Made by a program: the position numbers and the translations under genes. The notes beneath the pieces were generated by a model that was given only the letters and a program-made list of their open reading frames with translations, searched no databases and had not been told where the DNA came from. DNA of 47,802 nt from Gammaproteobacteria bacterium (GTDB lineage Bacteria > Pseudomonadota > Gammaproteobacteria > Steroidobacterales > Woeseiaceae), in assembly GCA_022600955.1 (NCBI GenBank), contig JAHZJK010000035.1, positions 1 to 47,802 on the forward strand. Reading direction: 5' to 3'. Shown here in pieces: positions 34,601 to 41,725 of the stretch (position 1 is its first letter; every line of letters begins with the position of its first letter).

Positions 34601-35607
34601 TTTGTCGCTCCGGTTTTCTCTCTCATACGTTCGAGAACATCAACACCAAGTTGATTCCACACGTCGAGTAAATCAATAAGTACCCAGTTCTCACGCAGCA
34701 TGCCGTTCTCGCAACGCCAGATATCGAGACTCGAAAAGAGCAATTCCTGACCCGCAGGAGATATGCCCATCCAGCCATCGCCGGTCACTGTCGCTTTCAT
34801 CGCAGGCCAGCCACAGAACACGACGTAGTCGCCATCTGCAAAGTAACAGTCCCAGGAATTATCCTTGCCACCTGTCCTGTTTGGCATCGCTTTGAGAAAC
34901 GGTATCTGATGCCATTGGCGGAATCCGGAGATGCGGCGATTTGAGCCGATTCCTGCCGGGCCGTACCAGTTCATTTTCGGGTGCCAGTACTTGTCGAGCT
35001 GCATGGCGTCTGCCCCGCCTTCAGCAAAGCGAGACAGGCCGTCCACCATAGCCTGTACCAATGCGAAGCTTTCTGCCGTTTGTGCATCATCGGCACCGTC
35101 TACGATCCCATCTTGCGTCGCCGGACCCGGTACATGCATGTCGACGCCCAGACTCGGCGCCATTGGCCAGGCACCTGCCTGCATCATGAGTGCCGGAATA
35201 TCCCACAACAACTTCATTTCGACGATCTGGTTGCCCTCGATCCTGAAGAATTCGATGTAGCGCATCGTCACCAGGTGTCCGGTGGGTGGTATGTCCAACC
35301 AGGGCCGTTCGAAAACACCCGTGTAGTAGCCACCGCTGCCAATCCATGTCTCATCGTCCTGCAGGCCGCCAACGACGACGTAATCACGCCGCTCGAGATC
35401 CGGTATCGCTGTCAGCAACGGAGCATATCCTTGCTCAAACAAACTCCCAGGGCCCTGCAGATCGCCGATAGGATGCGCGAGCCTCGCGGCACAACCGGCA
35501 CCGCACAATGAGGCCAATTGCTCGCGCAAAAGCGACGCATCGCAGTCGTACAGCATCGTACGAAAGCGCTTGAAAAGAGTTTTGGCTGCGGCAACGGATT
35601 CGCTCAT
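34597..35607 (-). CDS. Two-domain SnoaL/NTF2-like protein (type B-related)
   Basis: The 336-residue protein has two NTF2-like domains (residues about 10-150 and 180-330). Signatures are SGGYYTGVFERPWLDIPPTGHLVTMRYIEFFRIEG and WHPKMNWYGPAGIGSNRRI, then WMGISPAGQELLFSSLDIWRCENGMLRENWVLIDLLDVWNQLGVDVLE. Domain 2 resembles the type B proteins (WHEDMTWFGPAGIGATY) while domain 1 is more divergent. The frame extends upstream to 35691 with a non-ATG codon, but the ATG at 35607 has an AGGGA ribosome site and leaves operator 7 outside the gene, so I start there. It is followed by the single-domain SnoaL gene with a 4-base overlap. Confidence 0.83.
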   Translation of the reverse strand: MSESVAAAKTLFKRFRTMLYDCDASLLREQLASLCGAGCAARLAHPIGDLQGPGSLFEQGYAPLLTAIPDLERRDYVVVGGLQDDETWIGSGGYYTGVFERPWLDIPPTGHLVTMRYIEFFRIEGNQIVEMKLLWDIPALMMQAGAWPMAPSLGVDMHVPGPATQDGIVDGADDAQTAESFALVQAMVDGLSRFAEGGADAMQLDKYWHPKMNWYGPAGIGSNRRISGFRQWHQIPFLKAMPNRTGGKDNSWDCYFADGDYVVFCGWPAMKATVTGDGWMGISPAGQELLFSSLDIWRCENGMLRENWVLIDLLDVWNQLGVDVLERMREKTGATK

Positions 35608-35651
35608 GCGAAGTTTCCCTGGCGAGTAAAATAGTGACGAGTGAATATATA

Positions 35652-35667
35652 TTGCATTCGAAGTCAA
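35652..35667. promoter_or_regulatory. Regulon operator 7 (divergent SnoaL genes)
   Basis: TTGCATTCGAAGTCAA matches operator 6 in its first 13 bases and diverges at the end. It lies midway between two divergent SnoaL starts (35607 on the minus strand, 35690 on the plus strand). On the plus strand TTGCAT could be a -35 box with TACTAT at 35674-35679 (16-base spacer) as -10, so the plus-strand transcript would be nearly leaderless. Confidence 0.72.
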
Positions 35668-35689
35668 TTCCAATACTATAGTGCGCCTC

Positions 35690-36700
35690 ATGACCGATCA
35701 CACACTGAATTCCGCGAAAAGCCTCGTTCGATCGTTCAATACGGCGTTCGATGCAAGCGAAGACCATGCGCTGACCGATCTGCTGGACAGCCGGACAACA
35801 AAAGACTATTCATGGCGCGGCGTACACCCGTTTCACGAACAAGATGGTGCTGCTGCGACAGTCGACTCGTTCTGGGCGCCGCTACGGCATTCTTTTTCGT
35901 CGATGCAACGGCGAGAAGACATTTTTTTCGCCGGCCGCAACATTGTCGACGGCGAGTCATCCGTCTGGGTTGCAGGGATGGGCCACATGATGGGCTTATT
36001 CGACAACGACTGGCTGAGTATTCCTGCCACCCGGAAAATGGCATTTCTGCGTTATGCGGAATTTCACCGGGTTGAGGGTGAGCTGATCGCCGAGTCGGCA
36101 TTCTTTTGCGACATCCTTGGCATCATGCACCAGGCTGGCTGCTATCCCCTCAAGCAAGCCACCGGTGCGACGATCACTCAACCGGGACCGCGCACGCACG
36201 ATGGAATTCTGCTCGACCCGCAAGATGCCAGTGAAAGCCGCAAGACGCTGGACCTGGTTAACCGCATGATCGACGACCTGACTCAGCTCAACATCTCAGG
36301 CAATGACCACTGTCCGCCCGAGACCCTGCAAAAGACCTGGCACGACGACATGATCTGGTACGGCCCAACCGGAATCGGTGCGACCTATACGATTCCGCGA
36401 TACCAGGAACAACATCAGTATCCATTCAGGACTCAGCTTAAGGACAAGGTGTTTAACGGCCACGTGGCAAGATTTGCGGAAGGCAACTATGCCGGTTTTT
36501 TTGGCTGGCCGAACCTGACGAATACACCAACCGGTGGCTTCCTGGGTCTGCCCGCCAATGAGGTTCGAGCGGACATGCGGGTCGTCGATATTTACCGTCG
36601 AGACGGTGACAAGCTGGCCGAGAACTGGATCTTTATCGACCTGCCACACTGGATGTCGATGCAGGGAATAGACATCTTTCCAGACACTTCGGAGGACTAG
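35690..36700 (+). CDS. Two-domain SnoaL/NTF2-like protein (type B, second copy)
   Basis: The 336-residue protein is a close paralogue of the product of 10469-11464. RGVHPFHEQDGAAATVDSFWAPL, REDIFFAGRN, MMGLFDNDWLSIPATRK and, in domain 2, WHDDMIWYGPTGIGATYT, EGNYAGFFGWPNL and GDKLAENWIFIDLPHW are the shared blocks. Conserved His, Asp, Trp and Tyr residues in the pocket positions suggest an enzyme with the same chemistry as its copy. The ATG at 35690 lacks a clear ribosome site and may be read from a near-leaderless transcript; an in-frame GTG lies 9 bases upstream. The stop overlaps the convergent kinase gene by 4 bases. The reaction is unknown. Confidence 0.84.
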   Translation: MTDHTLNSAKSLVRSFNTAFDASEDHALTDLLDSRTTKDYSWRGVHPFHEQDGAAATVDSFWAPLRHSFSSMQRREDIFFAGRNIVDGESSVWVAGMGHMMGLFDNDWLSIPATRKMAFLRYAEFHRVEGELIAESAFFCDILGIMHQAGCYPLKQATGATITQPGPRTHDGILLDPQDASESRKTLDLVNRMIDDLTQLNISGNDHCPPETLQKTWHDDMIWYGPTGIGATYTIPRYQEQHQYPFRTQLKDKVFNGHVARFAEGNYAGFFGWPNLTNTPTGGFLGLPANEVRADMRVVDIYRRDGDKLAENWIFIDLPHWMSMQGIDIFPDTSED

Positions 36701-38511
36701 CTCGCAACGACTTTGGGGGCGGCCGCTTCTGCTTCGCCACTTTCTGCCTGCGCTTCAAGCCAGGCATTCACAGCTCGGCAAAAACCGTTACTGGCGACGT
36801 TGATTTCAAAAATCGGTGCAAACTGCTTCAGTTTGTCAAAAACCGCGAACACGAGTTTCTGACAGAACGTGCGCTCCAGACCAACACTGTTTTCGTAGCG
36901 CTTCAGCAATTCATCGAGAGCATCGTTGATCTCAGCCTGTTCGCGATACTGGAAAAGTGCACACAGCTCATTGGCGAAGACTGCCACGTCCCGCACCTTC
37001 TCGTCATCGGACTTGGGCACTGCGAGTGCACCCGGCGGTACGCCGCGAATTGCTTCAATGATTGAGCGAGGCAAATTCCAGGTTTTGGCAACCGCCGCAC
37101 CAACTTCAGAGTAACCGACGCCAAGCACACCACGTGCTGCGGCAGATTTGTCGAGCCCTTCGCGACGTTGCAGATCTTCGATGTCCTCATGTTCGTCCGC
37201 GAAATAGAAAATGACGAGATTTTCTCCGAGGTTTTGGCACATGCCACTAATGAAGGCCTCTTCCGCGCCCGGCAACTTGGCACGTTGCGCAAGGGCCCGT
37301 GCTATCAGCCCGCTCAAGAACGAGCGCGTCATTGAATCTTTTAGTATTGCTGAGTCGCTTTTCATATGGCCAAAGAACGCGAGGCTGTTTGCCGTCATGC
37401 GGACTTGCTCGACGCCCAGAAAAACGACCGCCTGCGAGACGCTTGTGATTTCAGTAGCGCGCGATCCGTAAAATGCGGAGTTAACGAGTTTGAGTAACTT
37501 GCCGGTCAATGCGAAGTCGCGAAGTACGACGTTCGCGAGCTTGTCTGCGTTTGCCTCTTTTTCATCGCCCGTCAGGCGGTTGATATCTGAGAGCGTGCGC
37601 GAGATTGACGGAAAGTCTCCGGTGCGTTGCATTCTGCGCAGGAGAAAATCGATGGTACTGTGGCTTGAGCCCTCGGTGTTCGCTTTGCCAGCCAGGCCGG
37701 TTTCTTCGAGAAACAGATCGAATGCCTCAGACATCGTCGAACAGTCGGCATAACGGCCCTCGCGGCTCTTCTCCATCGCGCCGGCGAGGAATCTCGCAAA
37801 CGCATTGCCGTGTGGCAGCGCTTTCACTGGTTCGAAGTTCATTGCGCCGCTCTTGATCTGGTCGCGGATCTGCTCGAGTTTTGTTCCCTGCATCGCAACC
37901 ATGCCAGTCACCAGTTCATAGAAAGTGCTGCCCAAAGCAAAGACGTCCGTCCACGGACCGATAGGGTCACTGCTGAAATGCTCGGGTGCCATGTAACGCA
38001 ATGTGCCGGATGCAAACTCCTTGGGTTCGCGCGCGATACTGACGTATTGCGCCAAGCCGAAGTCCATTACACGCGGCACGTTGTCCGCATCGATAAGCAC
38101 ATTCCTTGGGCTAAGATCCAGGTGCAGAATCTCTGCGGCGTGAGCTGTGCTGAGTGCTTTGAGAATTGCGGCGATCATCGGCACAGCGTCCTCGATCGAC
38201 ATTGCACCTCTGCTCTTGAGCACCTCGGAAAGTGGCTGCCCTTCGACGTACTCGAAAATCAGGTATGGGCCTGCCATACACTCCCCGGCGTCGTAGATTG
38301 GCACGATATTGGGATGCTTAAGCTTGCTTGAAATGCGCGCTTCGAGCGACGTGCCATCCGCGTCAACCATGTTCAGCGCGGCATCGCCCGCCGTTAGAAC
38401 CTTAACGGCGACCAGGCGATCCAGCGTTGGATCACGGCCTAGATACACAGACCCCTGCGAACCGCGGCCTATGCGCTTTGTGACCTCGTAACGCCCAATC
38501 TTCGCTTCCAT
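36697..38511 (-). CDS. Serine/threonine protein kinase - HDOD domain fusion
   Basis: The 604-residue protein has a eukaryote-like kinase domain (residues about 8-265): glycine loop IGRGSQGSVYLG, Lys in AVKVL near residue 36, catalytic loop HLDLSPRN near 131 and DFG near 149, then the APE element. The His-Arg-Asp of most kinases is His-Leu-Asp here. Residues about 290-480 form an HDOD domain (DFPSISRTLSDINRLTGD, LLKLVNSAFYG, SQAVVFLGVEQVRMTANSLAFF), and about 110 C-terminal residues follow. HDOD domains act in cyclic-di-GMP and stress signalling. No membrane segment is seen, so it is cytoplasmic. The fused layout suggests kinase control of an HDOD output; targets are unknown. It faces a SnoaL gene but has no regulon operator. 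Confidence 0.9.
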   Translation of the reverse strand: MEAKIGRYEVTKRIGRGSQGSVYLGRDPTLDRLVAVKVLTAGDAALNMVDADGTSLEARISSKLKHPNIVPIYDAGECMAGPYLIFEYVEGQPLSEVLKSRGAMSIEDAVPMIAAILKALSTAHAAEILHLDLSPRNVLIDADNVPRVMDFGLAQYVSIAREPKEFASGTLRYMAPEHFSSDPIGPWTDVFALGSTFYELVTGMVAMQGTKLEQIRDQIKSGAMNFEPVKALPHGNAFARFLAGAMEKSREGRYADCSTMSEAFDLFLEETGLAGKANTEGSSHSTIDFLLRRMQRTGDFPSISRTLSDINRLTGDEKEANADKLANVVLRDFALTGKLLKLVNSAFYGSRATEITSVSQAVVFLGVEQVRMTANSLAFFGHMKSDSAILKDSMTRSFLSGLIARALAQRAKLPGAEEAFISGMCQNLGENLVIFYFADEHEDIEDLQRREGLDKSAAARGVLGVGYSEVGAAVAKTWNLPRSIIEAIRGVPPGALAVPKSDDEKVRDVAVFANELCALFQYREQAEINDALDELLKRYENSVGLERTFCQKLVFAVFDKLKQFAPIFEINVASNGFCRAVNAWLEAQAESGEAEAAAPKVVAS

Positions 38512-38571
38512 ATCAGCCCGACGCAGAAAAACTCATTCCTGCTGGTTTTAGCGGCAGATGATAGGAAATCC

Positions 38572-39456
38572 TTAGGATGAACTATGTTCAGCGATCCGGC
38601 CGATGATCTGCGGCCAGAGCTCGACCGGGAGGTTATGCCCCATACCGTCGATAATCTCGAGATCAGCCTCGTTGACGTGCGCCGCAATGTCTTCGCCGCC
38701 CGGGAGCGGGATCAGCGGATCTTCCCGCCCGTGAATCACCAGTGTCGGAGTTCTGATAGTGCGCAAACGACTGCGGCGATCGCCATCTTGAACGATCGCA
38801 GCCACGTGGCGCTTGAAGCCGGACGGAAAGAAGCTGCGATCAAAACTCATTGCGGTCATTTCGCGCCGGGTATCTGCGTCAATTGGGTAGGCTGGGCTGC
38901 CGATCAATTCGAGCGAGCGCATGTTGTGGGCGATCACCGCCTCCCGACCCTGATCCTTCGGGCGCGAGAGAAACAAATGGCGAGCCACTTTCGAATCAGC
39001 ACCTGGCAGGGAACGATGACCGCTCGTGGACATCAGGCAAGTGAGTGTATTGACCCGCTGCGGATGCGTCGCGGCCATGTTCTGCGCGATCATCCCGCCC
39101 ATGGAAGCGCCAACCACATGCGCTGACTCAACCTCTAATGCGTCCAGCAAGCCCACCGCATCGTTCGCCATGTCAGGCAACGTGTACGGGACACGAATTG
39201 GTAATCGCAACAAACTGCGAAGCATCAGCGATCCGATGCCCGGGGTCGTCTCGCCATCAAACTTGGTGGAAAAACCGGTATCCCTGTTGTCGTAACGAAT
39301 TACCCGGTAGCCCCTGGACGCAAGCTCGGTGCAGAATTGTTCCGGCCACGCGACCATTTGCATGCCGAGCCCCATGATCAGAAGCAATGTCGGATCTGAA
39401 GTCTTGCCAAATGACTCGTATTCGATCGCAATGTTGTTTGCACTAGCTTGTGGCAT
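38572..39456 (-). CDS. Alpha/beta hydrolase (RdmC / haloperoxidase-like)
   Basis: The 294-residue protein has LLLIMGLGMQMVAWPEQF (oxyanion region), YDNRDTGFST, the nucleophile elbow GASMGG near residue 115, Asp in HGREDPLIP and His in GMGHNLPVELW near the end. This arrangement is typical of the hydrolase group that contains methylesterase RdmC and non-heme haloperoxidase-like esterases. It is cytoplasmic. It stands 60 bases upstream of the kinase gene on the same strand and may or may not share its transcript. Substrate unknown; not evidently part of the regulon. Confidence 0.88.
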   Translation of the reverse strand: MPQASANNIAIEYESFGKTSDPTLLLIMGLGMQMVAWPEQFCTELASRGYRVIRYDNRDTGFSTKFDGETTPGIGSLMLRSLLRLPIRVPYTLPDMANDAVGLLDALEVESAHVVGASMGGMIAQNMAATHPQRVNTLTCLMSTSGHRSLPGADSKVARHLFLSRPKDQGREAVIAHNMRSLELIGSPAYPIDADTRREMTAMSFDRSFFPSGFKRHVAAIVQDGDRRSRLRTIRTPTLVIHGREDPLIPLPGGEDIAAHVNEADLEIIDGMGHNLPVELWPQIIGRIAEHSSS

Positions 39457-39599
39457 CAGTTCTCAATGTACTTAATGAATCGTCGTTGTCTAGTCTAATG
39501 GCACGGCATCGATCACAAAACACCGCCCAACAAGGAAAACCAGTTTATTATTCATCTGGGCGACGACTTTCGGCCAGTTACAGCCGTCAATAAATTCAA

Positions 39600-40250
39600 C
39601 TACGCCGCATAAAACCATTCTACAGGCGAACTCTGTTGCGACGGTCCAAACAGAAAATGAAGGACTCTGCGATCCGTGCCATTTGTCGACTTTCTGGAAG
39701 CATGCACAAGCATCGGGGACATCATCAATGCGCTTCGAGGCAGCCCTTCGACAACAACCGACGGTGGGTCGGCAGTTTCTGTCTGGTGGCTGCATGGAGA
39801 AACGATTAGAGCCCCGTTCTCTGCTGTCGAGTGATCGATATTCAGTCGAATTGCGAACATCCCGAGCAGAAACTGTGTTGGCGGCTGAACATGGGGTATG
39901 CCCTGTTTGACCGTCCAGTTCTTCCAGCTTTGTCTACAGAATTTTCGCTTGACGGGAACGCTCAGGTCGCGATGTGAGGCTACGCCCCAGTTTGAATCCG
40001 CAGACTTATCGAAATACGTACAAAGCGTCGCGACGTAGTTACCGGCGATCAGTTTCCTGCACTCAAGATGATCTCTAATTGTTCCGGCTAGATCCCGACA
40101 CCAGCTGTGATCGAGCAGCCGCCTGTCACCTGCTCTGGTGGTTGAACTTGATTCGAGGTATGACTTGATGTCGTTCAGGCTTTCGACACTCATTACATCT
40201 GCAAGGCAAATGTAGCCGCGCGAATCAAACGCATTGCTAAATACACTCAT
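39600..40250 (-). CDS. Phytanoyl-CoA dioxygenase (PhyH)-like protein
   Basis: The 216-residue protein has the iron- and 2-oxoglutarate-dependent oxygenase signature: HRD in ASHRDLSVPV (about residue 93), a distal His in MLVHASRKSTNG and the Arg in RRVLHFLFGP that would hold 2-oxoglutarate. The length is at the short end for PhyH. Its substrate could be a lipid, an alkyl compound or a natural-product intermediate. The gene overlaps the small membrane-protein gene by 4 bases and sits in a stretch of noticeably lower GC than the catabolic locus, which may mean recent acquisition. Between 39457 and 39599 I see no gene. Confidence 0.72.
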   Translation of the reverse strand: MSVFSNAFDSRGYICLADVMSVESLNDIKSYLESSSTTRAGDRRLLDHSWCRDLAGTIRDHLECRKLIAGNYVATLCTYFDKSADSNWGVASHRDLSVPVKRKFCRQSWKNWTVKQGIPHVQPPTQFLLGMFAIRLNIDHSTAENGALIVSPCSHQTETADPPSVVVEGLPRSALMMSPMLVHASRKSTNGTDRRVLHFLFGPSQQSSPVEWFYAA

Positions 40251-40633
40251 ATGTCCGGGTAATGCTCTCGATCTCCACCATCGGACCTTCGTCTCAACAC
40301 CAGAAGAATAGTCGCCAGCACGATTGTTACGGATGCCCAGAGTCCGAAAATTGGTTTGTAGTTCGAAAGAACCAGGGCGAGTGAGACGGTTCCGACGGAA
40401 AAGCCCAGAAGCACGATACCTTTGCTCGCCCGCCGATAGTCGAACCTGGACAGAAAGGCGACTGATGCCAAAAGCGTTGCAAAGAGCACCGCATACAGAA
40501 GTTCACTACTACTGTACCGCTTAGTGATAACCATCGTACCCATTACAAGGATAAACGAGGCGGCCGCAACGGCCGCACGAAGATTAGATACCCGCGTTTC
40601 TATTAATTGCCCGCGAGTGTTTCGTGTCTGCAT
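40247..40633 (-). CDS. Small membrane protein of unknown function
   Basis: The 128-residue protein has four predicted helices (around residues 20-37, 45-62, 72-90 and 94-112) separated by short basic loops, with a charged RRRSDGGDREHYP tail. No conserved catalytic motif is visible and I do not recognise a family. The ATG at 40633 follows a GGAAAG-like stretch only poorly visible in the leader. Its stop overlaps the start of the PhyH-like gene by 4 bases, so the two products may work together in the membrane. Confidence 0.6.
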   Translation of the reverse strand: MQTRNTRGQLIETRVSNLRAAVAAASFILVMGTMVITKRYSSSELLYAVLFATLLASVAFLSRFDYRRASKGIVLLGFSVGTVSLALVLSNYKPIFGLWASVTIVLATILLVLRRRSDGGDREHYPDI

Positions 40634-40651
40634 CTGGAAAGAATCCGCCGT

Positions 40652-41050
40652 TTACTTCGCAGGCTCATGGAATTCAATGACATTGCCGTCAGGATCACGA
40701 ACAAAGAAAAAGTGAGTCCCATCCGGGAGATCGACGGTTTCCGTTATCGGAATGTCGTTGTCTGCAAGATGGTTTTTGACTGATTCCCTGTCGGTAATTT
40801 CCAACGCAATATGTGTGAAGCCGGTGTGTTTCTCCTCAACGTCCGAGAGAATGTTCTTCTCCGACGCATCAGGTGAGGCATTGAGAATAAAGTTAATATT
40901 GACTCCTGACGGGTGCTCCACCACCGCCACGGGTTCTGGTCCGATTGGACCAACGATAAACTCAAAACCGAGTTTTTCGTAGAACGCACGCGCGACGTCC
41001 AGGCTTCTCACGCGGAGGCCAACATGGTTTATTCGTGTCACTTCTTTCAA
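40652..41050 (-). CDS. VOC / glyoxalase superfamily protein
   Basis: The 132-residue protein has the vicinal-oxygen-chelate beta-alpha-beta-beta-beta layout: INHVGLRVRSLDVARAFYEKLGFEF, HIALEITD near the middle and FFFVRDPDGNVIEFHEP at the end. His in NHVGLRV, His in HIALEI and Glu in VIEFHE are placed as metal ligands of glyoxalase I or an extradiol-type enzyme. The TTG at 41050 has GGGAG about 7 bases upstream and is preferred to a TTG at 41074. Its function may be detoxification of a 2-oxoaldehyde or an unrelated ring-opening or isomerisation; sequence does not decide. Confidence 0.82.
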   Translation of the reverse strand: MKEVTRINHVGLRVRSLDVARAFYEKLGFEFIVGPIGPEPVAVVEHPSGVNINFILNASPDASEKNILSDVEEKHTGFTHIALEITDRESVKNHLADNDIPITETVDLPDGTHFFFVRDPDGNVIEFHEPAK

Positions 41051-41138
41051 TGGATCGCTCCCACTGTTTCGCAATCAAGAGTATATACATTACCACTTGA
41101 GAGACGAAGTTCGGTCAGTTGCAGGCATTGAAACGACC

Positions 41139-41492
41139 TCATCCATCCCCCCATAGTTCGTTCGTCTCTCGGTCATATTCGTCCCAAAACTCCTTAGCTA
41201 ACGAGCTCTTCCCCGAAATGAAATAGAACCACGGAAGTCCTGCACTCTTAAGCATTCGTTCGTCGGGCTCGTACCGATCTAGCTCACCATTGTTCACGAC
41301 ATCTCTCTTGCAAGAGCCTAAGAAACACGCACACCTTGCGGAGCGGACTATTGTCTTAGCTCCTGCAATTGCTTTGTCAAAGCTATCGTAGGTACGCCCA
41401 GATTCGTCTACGCGATCGCCAATCTTTGCCCAGTGAGAACAAAACTTTTTAGGACATGTGTCGGGGTCAGGTTTCTTGTTGGGATCGAACAT
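41139..41492 (-). CDS. Cysteine-rich orphan protein
   Basis: The 117-residue protein carries six cysteines, in CPKKFC near residue 13 and in CACFLGSC near residue 54 plus a single Cys between flanking segments, a spacing that could bind zinc or a metal cluster. The rest is charged and aromatic (WFYFISGKSSLAKEFWDEYDRE). It has no signal peptide and no family I recognise. It lies in the AT-richer segment between the VOC gene and the large exported protein, and stands alone. The coding call rests on its length, the start at 41492 and its non-repetitive composition. Confidence 0.5.
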   Translation of the reverse strand: MFDPNKKPDPDTCPKKFCSHWAKIGDRVDESGRTYDSFDKAIAGAKTIVRSARCACFLGSCKRDVVNNGELDRYEPDERMLKSAGLPWFYFISGKSSLAKEFWDEYDRETNELWGDG

Positions 41493-41725
41493 TTTCGTCG
41501 GCGAAGGTCGAAACTTCTAATAACCGCTTTTAGTCGGTAACAGTCGCCTTGTAGTTTAGCATCGGACAAGCCGCTTGCGGCCAGACGTCGAGTCGGGCTG
41601 TACTGGGTTAACGGCAACAATTGGCTACTTGGCCAACCGGACGGCTGCTGTCGGCCGCGATCCGTCACTTCGTGCCGGATTCGGCGCCTTGGTCACCAAA
41701 TGGAAAACGTCGAGTGAAACACACG
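41493..41725. other. Intergenic stretch with repeat-like sequence
   Basis: These 233 bases hold no gene I can support. Short blocks such as CCGCTTTTAGTCGG and GGCCAACCGGACGGCTGCTG recall the dispersed intergenic elements common in some gammaproteobacteria, but no second copy is present in this window. No hairpin with a T-run was found. Confidence 0.3.
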
